Shown here: one piece after another, positions 16,480-24,320 of the stretch
Layout: each line of letters opens with the position of its first letter
How positions within the stretch are numbered: the first letter of the stretch is position 1
Assembly: GCA_031296215.1 (NCBI GenBank)
Contig: JARLGE010000118.1
Location: 1-33,137 of the forward strand
DNA: 33,137 nucleotides
Reading direction: 5' to 3'
Source: Occallatibacter sp.
Lineage (GTDB): Bacteria; Acidobacteriota; Terriglobia; Terriglobales; Acidobacteriaceae
Program-made: the position numbers and the translations under genes
The notes under the pieces: model-generated
Told to the model about the DNA's origin: nothing
The model's database searches: none
The model's input: the letters and a program-made list of their open reading frames with translations, nothing else

Positions 16480-17820
16480 CTATCTTGCTTTCAAGGCAAA
16501 AATCACCAGCACGATAAGCACCAGCAGAAGGAACGTGTTGACCACTAGCAGGATGGGAACCATCTCCTGAAATTTGCCGGCCGGAGCAGCCAACGCCGGT
16601 GGAGCAGGCTTGGGAACCGGCGCCGGGGGCAACTCAATCTTAGGAGCCTGGAACGCCGGCGGAGCCGGTGCGGCTGCAGGTTTGGGCGCCGGCGGCATCG
16701 CCATGGGGGGCGCGGCGGTCGGAACGGAGAACGGCGGGGCAGCGGGCATGGAGAAGGGCGGTGGCGGCTGTGGCGGTGCGGCCGCAGGCTGAACCGGGGC
16801 GCCGGCAGGGGCTTTGAATTGGCTCGCAGAGATCATCCGCGTGAACTCTCCCGGCCCTGAGTCGAGCGCCTGCGATGGAGGCCCGGCTGGGGCCTCAGGC
16901 GGCTGGGGCGCCTCAGCCTGAGGCGTCGCTCGCACCCCCTCGGACAGCCTTTGGATCAATCGCGTAACGCTGCCGGATTCGTCTGAGGAGGGCGCGGCGG
17001 GCGGCGCGGGAGAGAACGAAGGAGGCGGCTCAACCGGTTGCGGCCTAACCTCCTCCTGATGTTGGCCTGCCGCGCCTAGGGAGGCGAACAGGCCGGTGGC
17101 GCTGGTCGCACCCGCCTCAGGGGAAGCGGAACTCTTGACTGCGTTGAATTCGGGCTGGTGCGGCCATTTGATCTCCTCCGCGGGCATCGCCGGGGGCGGC
17201 GTTGGCGGTGTGAATGCCTGCACGCGAGGCGTGGGTGCGGGAGCCGGAGCGGAAGGGCGAGACTGGAAAAACTGCGTAAAGCCCCCCTCTACCGATGCTG
17301 AGTCGGAAGAACCAGAGGAAAAGCCTTTCATGCGGGGCGAGCCTGGAGCCGCCTGCGGGGCAGACGCTGGTTCGGGAGTCGATCTTGCCAACGGCGCGAA
17401 TGGCCGATCGGCAGGTCTCGCTTCCGCCGGTTTCACGAAGATCCGCGTGAACTCGCCGGGAGCGGACGCAGGCGCTGGTTTCGGCTCGATGGTTGGAGCC
17501 GGCGACTGGACCGCGGGAGCCTGGGGCGGCGTCGCTCGCGGGGGCTGAGCCGCCTGGAATAGTCTCGTGAACTCGCCGGGGGAGCCTTGGGTCGCTCCGG
17601 CGCTCGCGGGGTTTGCGGGCGACGGCGACGGCGCCTGCTCCGACGGCCATGCAGTCTGCTTCGTTTCCAGCCTGACGACAGGTTCAGCGGCACGCTCTTC
17701 CGGCTGCTTCTGAGGCTGATCCGATTCTTTTCCAAGTGCACTTAAAAACATCCCTGTAGCGCTGAGCGGATCTGCCTCTTCACTCGGCTGGCCTTCGGGC
17801 GTCCAATCTGTGTTCGTCAT
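16480..17820 (-). CDS. Pro/Ala-rich tail-anchored protein with repeated GEFTR-F and SATG-F motifs
   Basis: This 446-residue protein is mostly disordered (Pro, Ala, Ser, Gln) and ends in one hydrophobic segment (about 421-443) followed by ALKAR. It is therefore probably tail-anchored in the inner membrane with a long cytoplasmic part. Short motifs stand out from the low-complexity background: GEFTRLF (82-88), GEFTRIF (122-128), GGFTQFF (179-185), GSVTRLI (283-289) and GEFTRMI (324-330). A second motif occurs as SATGMFLSALG (20-30) and SATGLFASLG (240-249). The Thr is invariant in all seven copies. The layout suggests two modules, each one SATG motif followed by FTR motifs. Such regular short motifs suggest docking sites for one repeated partner. 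It is divergent from tssL and lies within the T6SS locus. I know of no assigned function. Confidence 0.82.
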   Translation of the reverse strand: MTNTDWTPEGQPSEEADPLSATGMFLSALGKESDQPQKQPEERAAEPVVRLETKQTAWPSEQAPSPSPANPASAGATQGSPGEFTRLFQAAQPPRATPPQAPAVQSPAPTIEPKPAPASAPGEFTRIFVKPAEARPADRPFAPLARSTPEPASAPQAAPGSPRMKGFSSGSSDSASVEGGFTQFFQSRPSAPAPAPTPRVQAFTPPTPPPAMPAEEIKWPHQPEFNAVKSSASPEAGATSATGLFASLGAAGQHQEEVRPQPVEPPPSFSPAPPAAPSSDESGSVTRLIQRLSEGVRATPQAEAPQPPEAPAGPPSQALDSGPGEFTRMISASQFKAPAGAPVQPAAAPPQPPPPFSMPAAPPFSVPTAAPPMAMPPAPKPAAAPAPPAFQAPKIELPPAPVPKPAPPALAAPAGKFQEMVPILLVVNTFLLLVLIVLVIFALKAR

Positions 17821-18125
17821 GGAGACGGTGTCCTCTTCATTATCGCGGCACCACTATCTGCAAAGCTTACACGGGCTTAACTGCGCCGTAAAGAGAAATG
17901 ACGCAGCCGCGGTCCTCGCTTGGGCAGTGATGTGGGCTGAAAGCTCAATAAGACCTTGACACTGGTTGGGGGTGGGGGAGATTTCTTCCTTGGCGGGGGC
18001 CGGTTAAGGTATATTTGTGGTGATTTGAAGGCGACCCCTTGTTGTTCGCTCCCATCCATTGACCTGCCGGCACGTCGTTTCCAGAAAACTCCAGGAAGTG
18101 CCGAAGCTCCACGGGGGACAAAAGC
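17821..18125. other. Divergent intergenic region between the motif-repeat gene and tssL
   Basis: These 305 bases hold no gene I can support. They contain a minus-strand promoter candidate (17864-17892). For tssL there are only weak signals: TTGACC at 18059-18064 with a poor -10 17 bases later, and an isolated TATATT at 18010-18015. A G-rich run lies near 17967-18000. Confidence 0.5.
17864..17892 (-). promoter_or_regulatory. Weak promoter candidate for the motif-repeat gene
   Basis: On the minus strand TTTACG (17892-17887) and TAAGCT (17869-17864) are spaced 17 bases apart, about 45 bases upstream of the start codon at 17820. The match to consensus is moderate (4 of 6 and 3 of 6). Confidence 0.3.
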
Positions 18126-18860
18126 ATGACAAATTCTCCAGTACGCACGCACAGTCTGGCTTCGTGCTACGAAAATGCAATCACCACCATCCTCCGCCTC
18201 GGTGCCCTGCAACAGCAGGCCGTGCCCAACGCTCAAGGTTTCCGCAACAGCATCCGCGCCGCGCTCAAATCGGCCATGGAACAAGCCAAGACCCTCGGCT
18301 ACTCGAGCGACATGAACCAGTTGTCGTTCTTTGCCGTGGTCGCGCTGCTCGATGAAAGTGTGCTCAAGCTGCAGAGTCCGGCATTCGCCGAATGGGCCCA
18401 GCGCCCCATGCAGGAGGAGATGTTTGGCCACAATCGCGCGGGTGAGGTTTTCTTTGATCACCTGCGCGGGCTGCTAGCCAGACAAGATTCCGAGGAAACT
18501 GCCGATTGCCTGGAAGTCTACGCCCTTTGCATGCTGCTCGGGTTCAAAGGGCGGCACGCCATCGCCTTTACCGGCACAGGCGTTTTCTCCGCCCAGGCGG
18601 GCGGTGGAACACAGGGAGCCCAACAGAGCGGCGAGGTGCAGACTCTGATCCGCCAGGCGCGAGAGAAGATTGACCGCATTCGAGGCCAGGCTCTCTTTCT
18701 GCGCGCAGAACCTCCGCCCCCTCCGATCAAGCAGACCGCCTCCATTGACCGATGGAGCCGTGGTCTGGGGATCGCCGCCCTTTGTTTGCTGGCCCTCACG
18801 GTTCTGGCGTTTGGTGGTTTCTGGATTGCCCTTAGCTCCGGGGCAACCCATATCTCGTAA
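18126..18860 (+). CDS. tssL: T6SS membrane complex protein TssL (DotU/IcmH)
   Basis: TssL is an inner-membrane protein of the TssJLM anchor complex and contacts TssM and the baseplate. The 244-residue product has the cytoplasmic DotU domain (LDESVLKLQSPAFAEWAQRP, MFGHNRAGEVFFDHL, LEVYALCMLLGFKGRHA) and a single C-terminal membrane helix (about 212-236). There is no OmpA-like peptidoglycan-binding domain after the helix, so this is the short form. A GGGGGA site precedes the ATG at 18126. tssM starts 28 bp downstream, as is usual for this pair. Confidence 0.95.
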   Translation: MTNSPVRTHSLASCYENAITTILRLGALQQQAVPNAQGFRNSIRAALKSAMEQAKTLGYSSDMNQLSFFAVVALLDESVLKLQSPAFAEWAQRPMQEEMFGHNRAGEVFFDHLRGLLARQDSEETADCLEVYALCMLLGFKGRHAIAFTGTGVFSAQAGGGTQGAQQSGEVQTLIRQAREKIDRIRGQALFLRAEPPPPPIKQTASIDRWSRGLGIAALCLLALTVLAFGGFWIALSSGATHIS

Positions 18861-18888
18861 AAAATCTGCGCATTTCCGGGGGTAACCC

Positions 18889-21800
18889 GTGCTCGTCTAT
18901 GTCGGTGTTCTGGCCGTTTTGGTGGTTGCCGCCCTGCTTGCGTTCGGCGGTGCAGCTCTTCTTCATCTGCATGGCGTCTCGCTCATCGTGTTTGTTGTTG
19001 TCATTCTCCTGCTCGGCGTCGCCGCCGCGACCATCATCCTCATCCTCCACTTCCGGGCGAAGAAGAAGCAAGGCCTGGAGGGGGATTCGTCTGGAGGCGG
19101 CGCCACCGCCAATCTCGACCTGTTGTTGAACGATGCAAACGGCAAGTTGCGGACATCCCAACAGGGCGCCAAGACTCTCGACCTTCTTCCCCTCCTTTAC
19201 ATCCTGGGCGAACAGGGTGCGGCAAAGACCACCCAGATTCTGCGCTCGGGTCTAGATCCTGAGCTCCTTGCCGGAACCGTCCCACGCGAGGGCGAGGTGG
19301 TTGCAACCCCTGTGGTCAACGTCTGGTTTACCCGCCAGGCGGCGATCATTGAAGCCGGCGAAGCGGTCCGCCAAAACAGCCAGTTGCTCACCCGGCTTAT
19401 CGAGCGGACTCGCGCCCGCGCCTACCGCTCGGCTTTTGGCTCGGCAGCGGCCTCCCGCGCGGCAGTCGTTTGCGTGAGCATCGAGCAGTTGCTCGCGGCC
19501 GACGCCGGGGCATCCTCGCTGGCCGCGGCTCGCTCCACCGGCGCGCAACTGCGTGAGATCAGCCGCTTGCTCGGCACCCCCCTCCCGGTTTATGTCATTG
19601 TCACCAAGCTGGACCGGGTTCCGCATTTCGAGGAGTTTGTTCGCAATCTGTCCAATGACGAAGTTAAGCAGATTCTCGGCAATACACTGCCCAGGGTTGA
19701 CGCTTCGGCGGGCCTCTATGCCGATCGAGCCGCAAGTCAGCTGGGCGGCGTTCTCGATGTCCTTTGTTACACGCTGGGTGAGTTTCGCGTGGAGATGCTG
19801 GCCCGCGAAACGGAACCGAGGAATACGTCCGGTGTCTATGAGTTTCCCCGCGAATTCGGAAAGCTGCGCAAGAATCTGAATGAATATCTGGTTGAGCTGT
19901 GCAAGCCCAGCCAATTGAGTGTCAATCCCTATCTTCGCGGCTTCTATTTCTCCGGGATTCGCGCCCAGGTCGTGGAGCGGATGTCGGCCCCTGTCGCTCA
20001 GGAAGAGCGCCCGCTTCAGGATGCGGGAGCGACTCAATACCTGAATATCTCCCTGGGAAGATCCCCCTCGACCCGTCCGGCTCCACAGGCCGTCAAGGTC
20101 TCAACCCGCGTGCCGCAATGGACCTTCTTGCCGCGGCTCTTTCCTGAGGTTATCCTGGGCGACAAGAGCGCGCTGTCGGCAACCCAGCAGACAGCTCCAG
20201 CGCGCCTGTTCCGGAGATTCCTCTTCGGGACACTCGCGGTTCTCTTCTTCGTTTACACCATCTTGCTCCTCGTCTCATATCTGAATAACTCCTCGTTGGA
20301 GACTAAGATACGCGATGCCGGCCGATCGCTGTCCGTTGCCGGCCCCGCCAGTGTCTCCCTGCCCAGCCTCGGCGACCTGCAAGCCCTCGACCAATTGCGG
20401 CAAACCATTGTCCAGTTGGACGGCTATGAGCGGGACGGAGCTCCCTGGAGTTACCGCTTCGGCTTGTACCAGGGAGACAATCTGGACCTGCGCGCCAGAA
20501 GTATCTACTTCGACCGCTTCCGGCCCATGCTGCTCAATCCCGCCCAGGCAAATCTCGTCCAATATTTGCGTGCCCTTCCCGATGCGCCAACAGCAAGCGA
20601 CGATTCCTCTTCTTACGTTGCCGCGTACAACCCGCTCAAGGCCTACCTGATCACGGCCGGTAACCACGAAAAGAGTGTCTCCCAGTTCCTTACCCCCGTC
20701 ATGCTCCAGTATTGGAATGGCTCCAGGCAGGTCGATCCAGTTCAGGAGCAACTGGCGCAGAAGCAGATCGACTTTTACTCGACCGATCTTGCCCGCCAGG
20801 ACCCTTACTCGATCAATCCGGATGCCCAGGCCGTGCCTCATGCGCGCAGTTATCTCTCCCACTTCGTGGCCGACAACAGCATTTATCTGGCTATGCTGAA
20901 CGATGCTGACAAGACCGGCCCCGCCGTCGACTTTAACCGCAACTATCCAGGCTCGGCGGCTTCGGTTGTCGATAGCTATGTGGTCAGAGGAGCATTTACC
21001 AAATCCGGCTATGCTTTCATGCAGGACGCCTTCCTGCACATTGACCGCTATGCAAAGGGCGAAGCCTGGGTTCTAGGCAGCCAGGCTGGACCACCGCTCG
21101 ATTTGGACCAAATCAGAAAGAATCTGTCCGCTAAATACTCTTCCGACTTCATCAACCAGTGGCACACCTTCCTGACCAGGGCACAAGTCGTCAGTTGCGG
21201 TGGGATTCACGAAGCGCCTGAAAAGCTGAATGCTCTGTCAGGCTCGAATTCGCCCCTGCTGCTGCTCTTTTACACCGTCGGGCACAATACCGCCGTGGCC
21301 GACCCGCAAGTCAAGCAAATCTTCGCATCGACGCAGTCCCTGGTCGATCCCAATGCGGTCGACAAATTCATCGGGCCGGGAAACCAGGCTTACATGGGGG
21401 CCCTCCTGAGTCTATCCAGCGCTGTATCCGCGGTTGCTCCAACCGCCGGGCCCGACCCGGCAGCCTATGTGCCAATTACCACTGCCGCGCAGCCTGCCGA
21501 GATGGCGGCACGGCAAACGGCTCAGGCTTTCAGCATCGATTCGCAATTCCACACCGAGAATACGGTTCTCGCGCTGTTGCTCGCGCCGGTTCAATGCGCC
21601 GCCAAGTTGCCGCCGTCTCCGGGCGCAGCGGCCAACGGCGCCGGGGCAAAGCTATGCGGTACCGTAAACAGTTTGCTTGGCAAATTCCCATTCTCGCCCA
21701 ATGCCACAAACCCAGCCACCCTGGATGAAGTCAACCAGGTGTTTGCCCCCGATACGGGGGCGGTGTGGACCATCTATAACGGCCCTCTCAAGCCGTATCT

Positions 21801-22323
21801 GGTTCCCGCAGGGGCTCAGTATGTCCCGGCTCCCACTGCGCCGCAGCCGGTCAACGCCAAGTTTGCGCAGTACTTCAGCAAGCTGGCCCACGTCTCTTCC
21901 GACCTATACTCGCCAGGCGCGAAGACTCCAGCCTTCAACTTCACATTGCGATTCATTCCCAGCAATGGAATTAAGGACGCGAACTTCTTGGTGGACGGGC
22001 AGAGAATCCCTAGCGGCTCAACCACCCAGCAATACAAGTGGAGCGGAGCGGACGCCCGCCAGGCCTCGCTCGTGACCGACATTGGCGAAGTTCCGTATCA
22101 AGGTACCTGGGCCCTGTTTCAACTCGTTCACAAGGCTCAGCAGATCACGCGTACCGAAGGAAAGCTGCACCTCGACTATTCCCTGGAAACGACTCTCGCC
22201 GGGCAAAGAGTCAACCAGGGGAAGATGGTCAGCTTCGAGGTCACCGGCCCAGGTGCGGAGCTTCTGGATCCAAATTACCTGTCGGGCCTGAGTTGCGTCT
22301 CTACCGTGGTCAAAGCTCAATAG
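18889..22323 (+). CDS. tssM: T6SS membrane complex protein TssM (IcmF)
   Basis: TssM spans the inner membrane and links the cytoplasmic baseplate to the outer-membrane partner. The start is GTG at 18889, after GGGGGT, and the 1144 residues fit the family. Two membrane helices lie at about 2-26 and 29-53, and a third at about 445-470, followed by a large periplasmic region. The cytoplasmic NTPase-like domain is unusual. The P-loop is GEQGAAKT (107-114), with Ala where the Gly before Lys is normal. The usual DTAG switch motif is replaced by IIEAGE (about 154-159). A TKLD element near residue 240 is kept. The stop overlaps the convergent phosphatase gene by 14 bp. The identity is firm, but nucleotide hydrolysis is doubtful. 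Confidence 0.95.
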   Translation: MLVYVGVLAVLVVAALLAFGGAALLHLHGVSLIVFVVVILLLGVAAATIILILHFRAKKKQGLEGDSSGGGATANLDLLLNDANGKLRTSQQGAKTLDLLPLLYILGEQGAAKTTQILRSGLDPELLAGTVPREGEVVATPVVNVWFTRQAAIIEAGEAVRQNSQLLTRLIERTRARAYRSAFGSAAASRAAVVCVSIEQLLAADAGASSLAAARSTGAQLREISRLLGTPLPVYVIVTKLDRVPHFEEFVRNLSNDEVKQILGNTLPRVDASAGLYADRAASQLGGVLDVLCYTLGEFRVEMLARETEPRNTSGVYEFPREFGKLRKNLNEYLVELCKPSQLSVNPYLRGFYFSGIRAQVVERMSAPVAQEERPLQDAGATQYLNISLGRSPSTRPAPQAVKVSTRVPQWTFLPRLFPEVILGDKSALSATQQTAPARLFRRFLFGTLAVLFFVYTILLLVSYLNNSSLETKIRDAGRSLSVAGPASVSLPSLGDLQALDQLRQTIVQLDGYERDGAPWSYRFGLYQGDNLDLRARSIYFDRFRPMLLNPAQANLVQYLRALPDAPTASDDSSSYVAAYNPLKAYLITAGNHEKSVSQFLTPVMLQYWNGSRQVDPVQEQLAQKQIDFYSTDLARQDPYSINPDAQAVPHARSYLSHFVADNSIYLAMLNDADKTGPAVDFNRNYPGSAASVVDSYVVRGAFTKSGYAFMQDAFLHIDRYAKGEAWVLGSQAGPPLDLDQIRKNLSAKYSSDFINQWHTFLTRAQVVSCGGIHEAPEKLNALSGSNSPLLLLFYTVGHNTAVADPQVKQIFASTQSLVDPNAVDKFIGPGNQAYMGALLSLSSAVSAVAPTAGPDPAAYVPITTAAQPAEMAARQTAQAFSIDSQFHTENTVLALLLAPVQCAAKLPPSPGAAANGAGAKLCGTVNSLLGKFPFSPNATNPATLDEVNQVFAPDTGAVWTIYNGPLKPYLVPAGAQYVPAPTAPQPVNAKFAQYFSKLAHVSSDLYSPGAKTPAFNFTLRFIPSNGIKDANFLVDGQRIPSGSTTQQYKWSGADARQASLVTDIGEVPYQGTWALFQLVHKAQQITRTEGKLHLDYSLETTLAGQRVNQGKMVSFEVTGPGAELLDPNYLSGLSCVSTVVKAQ

Positions 22324-23128
22324 CGGGCGGGGAGAATTCAACTTCTTCAGGCGCAGGGGCGGGCGCAACCTCAACCGCGCGCAGCAGCATGCAGGTAATG
22401 TTATCCACGCCCCCGCCCTGTTTGGCATGCTCGATCAGGTCGTGACAAATGCTCGCTAGATCTGCCTCGGGGGAAGCAATCCGCGCAATGTCCTCAGGTC
22501 TTGCGTACCGGGTCAGCCCGTCCGTGGTCAGCAGCAGCATGTCCTCCACGTTCAGATCCACGGCGAACAAGTCTGGCTCTACCGCATCTGCAATACCAAC
22601 AGCGCGGGTGATCACCGATTGCAGAGGGGAGGCTGCAGCCTCCTCCGGCGTCAGCATCCCGCTACGAACTTGCTCGTCCAGCAGCGAGTGGTCCAGGGTA
22701 ACCTGCAGGCAGGTCCCGTTTCTGACCAGATAAGCCCGGCTGTCACCGACGTTGCCGATCACCACACGGGCTCCGTCCAGACAAGCGCAGACCAGCGTCG
22801 TACCCATGCTTTGCAGTTCCGAATTGCCATCGGCGGCGTCCCGCACCGCCCGATTCGCCTCGTGAATCGAGTTCAACAGGCGTTCCTCGATGGGGAATGG
22901 CGGGCTGTCATCTGGGGATTCCTGCATCTGTGATTCAAAGGTCTCAATCAGGGCCCTGACCGCCATCCCGCTGGCTACCTCCCCGGCGGCGTTTCCGCCC
23001 ATCCCATCGCAAACCACATAAACATTCAGTTCCGCGTCGTAGCCGAAGCTGTCTTCATTGTTGCCGCGCTTGCAGCCGATATCCGTGGCTGCCGCAAAGT
23101 TCAGGGATACTGCCGGGGTCAGTGTCAT
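22310..23128 (-). CDS. PP2C-family protein phosphatase, probable T6SS regulator (PppA-like)
   Basis: PP2C phosphatases of the PppA/Stp type remove phosphate from Ser/Thr, and in T6SS loci they oppose the PpkA kinase. The start chosen is the ATG at 23128 (GAGG 8 bases upstream), giving 272 residues; an alternative start at 23161 lacks a site. The metal-binding motifs are present: RGNNEDSF (21-28), CDGMGG (40-45), GNVGDSRAYL (126-134), TTDGLTRY (201-208) and DNIT (242-245). An acidic, Pro-rich tail of about 20 residues follows. No kinase or FHA-domain gene is in the window. The PAAR-like gene lies 134 bp upstream on the same strand, so the two may be co-transcribed. Confidence 0.9.
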   Translation of the reverse strand: MTLTPAVSLNFAAATDIGCKRGNNEDSFGYDAELNVYVVCDGMGGNAAGEVASGMAVRALIETFESQMQESPDDSPPFPIEERLLNSIHEANRAVRDAADGNSELQSMGTTLVCACLDGARVVIGNVGDSRAYLVRNGTCLQVTLDHSLLDEQVRSGMLTPEEAAASPLQSVITRAVGIADAVEPDLFAVDLNVEDMLLLTTDGLTRYARPEDIARIASPEADLASICHDLIEHAKQGGGVDNITCMLLRAVEVAPAPAPEEVEFSPPAIEL

Positions 23129-23262
23129 GGATGATGCCTCACGGGCGAACCGAAGCCTCATGGAAAAGCTATACCATTCCGCTCTGAAAACAGGAAAAAA
23201 TGTTGGACAGTGTCTCGGAAATCCAATCTCCCGCCACGCAAGAGGCGATCCGGGGCCGCCTA

Positions 23263-23652
23263 CTAAGGTACCTCAACCGTGAATTCACCTGGAGTGGTGA
23301 AGGAGATCACGCCTCCCCAGATGCAGTTGAGCGTAGAAACATTGTCGAGGGTCGGCATATTGGCAAGCAATACCGTCGGTGCTCCGGTCACCCAGGGCGC
23401 GGGAGTCGCCGGGATGCAGGGCATCGGCGTCAGCACTCCCAGGGCTGCCGCGGTAGCAGCGGCAACAGTCGGGTTAGAAGGCGACATACACATTCCGAAG
23501 GGCATGATGTTGGTCATCGGGATGTGGTCCATGATGTTAGCGTCCGGTACCATGCCCGTCATCACCTTGTTCGTTGGCAGGACGACCAGAGAACTGGGTG
23601 CCACCCCGAACGTGCACATCATCATCGCTCCCATGCAGACCTGATTGGGCAT
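23263..23652 (-). CDS. DUF4280 PAAR-like protein, probable T6SS spike tip
   Basis: PAAR and PAAR-like proteins form the sharp tip on VgrG. The 129-residue sequence matches the DUF4280 pattern I know: a TCSFG-like start (MMCTFGVAPSSLVVLPTNKV), MDHIPMTNIMPFGMC, the highly conserved NPTVAAATAAALGVLTPMPC, and a C-terminal CIWGGVISFTTPG. Cysteines at 6, 13, 55, 79 and 110 could bind metal or form bonds. There is no effector extension. A GGAG site precedes the ATG at 23652. An overlapping plus-strand frame (23279-23644) is its shadow. It lies upstream of the phosphatase gene on the same strand. Confidence 0.9.
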   Translation of the reverse strand: MPNQVCMGAMMMCTFGVAPSSLVVLPTNKVMTGMVPDANIMDHIPMTNIMPFGMCMSPSNPTVAAATAAALGVLTPMPCIPATPAPWVTGAPTVLLANMPTLDNVSTLNCIWGGVISFTTPGEFTVEVP

Positions 23653-23679
23653 TGTTAGGCTCCATCCTGTTCAGCAACG

Positions 23680-23708
23680 AGTGTACCCCGGAATTTGCCT
23701 CTTGGGAA
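23680..23708 (-). promoter_or_regulatory. Promoter candidate for the PAAR-like/PP2C gene pair
   Basis: On the minus strand TTCCCA (23708-23703) and TACACT (23685-23680) are 17 bases apart, each matching 4 of 6 consensus positions. The start codon of the PAAR-like gene is 27 bases further on, leaving room for its GGAG site. Confidence 0.4.
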
Positions 23709-23980
23709 AGGCTGACTGGCGAATCGATCGGGCGCCCAGGTAGTTTTCCACCCGCCCCTCGCGGATCGCGGGCATTTCCAAATGCCGTCTCCCCATCGGA
23801 CTGCAAGGGAGTGTCTTCGACGAACGACTACGGCAATGCGAGCTTGAGAGCCAGGCAGAAGGCGAAGTCTGGGGTCGTGCAAATGGAGACGGCGCAACCA
23901 AAGCCTCGGCCTGAGGCCCTGGCAGCGGTGGCCTGCAAACTGTGGGGTTCGGTGGCGTTCGGAATCCGTGAAGAGTCTGT

Positions 23981-24028
23981 AAGTTGTTGATTATTTGACT
24001 GCTCGTATGGAACTTGAACCTACAAACG
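23981..24028 (-). other. tRNA 3'-end-like fragment, possible attachment-site relic
   Basis: Read on the minus strand, 24028-24001 gives GTAGGTTCAAGTTCCATACG followed by AGC, resembling a T-arm (with TTCAAGT loop) running into an acceptor-stem strand. An A/C-rich tail (CAAATAATCAACAACTTAC) follows, of the kind often found just after tRNA-borne integration sites. The T-stem has one mismatch and two wobbles, and no matching 5' tRNA half is nearby. It cannot be an intact tRNA. Confidence 0.25.
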
Positions 24029-24284
24029 TTCGCTCAACAGACGCACGGCCTCGGATCACGTGGCTGCACCTTGAATTACCTTAACGTCTTGTTTTATTAG
24101 ATCCACCAACGGGCTGCGCCACAGGACATAGCGCTTTTTTGCGGAAGCTGAGGCAAGCAACGCTATGCTCCGGCGAGCAATCCAGGTCCATTCTGCGCTG
24201 GAATGGCAGCGAGAAGCACCGATCTTCAGGCCTTCGCTGACGCAGGGACCTCTGCTTGCGCCCAATCACCCGATGCAGCGCATT

Positions 24285-24304
24285 GCCGGCGCGCGGAAGC
24301 CGGC
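24285..24304 (-). terminator. Stem-loop after the response regulator gene, possible terminator
   Basis: GCCGGC-8-GCCGGC forms a 6-bp GC stem starting 17 bases after the stop codon at 24321. No T run follows, so it is at best a weak or factor-dependent terminator. Confidence 0.3.
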
Positions 24305-24320
24305 TCCACCCGTTGATCGG

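Larger units (their letters stand above)
23653..24320. other. Gene-free region between the T6SS locus and the galactan locus
   Basis: These 668 bases carry no coding frame with family-like sequence or a ribosome binding site. They include the promoter candidate for the PAAR-like gene, a tRNA-3'-end-like fragment near 23981-24028 and a stem-loop after the response regulator gene. The composition is more AT-rich around 23970-24030 and 24070-24110 than in the neighbouring genes. It looks like the boundary between two functional blocks. Confidence 0.55.

Noticed and set aside
17956-17984. TTGACA at 17956-17961 as a tssL promoter
   Set aside because: The -35 is perfect, but the hexamer 17 bases later (AGATTT) does not resemble a -10 element.
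23263-23300. PGEFTV near the C-terminus of the PAAR-like protein as a copy of the GEFTR motif
   Set aside because: In this family the position is a normal C-terminal strand with variable residues, so the likeness is probably chance.
24001-24075. An intact tRNA gene on the minus strand
   Set aside because: No matching acceptor 5' strand, D-arm or anticodon arm is found upstream of the T-arm-like segment.
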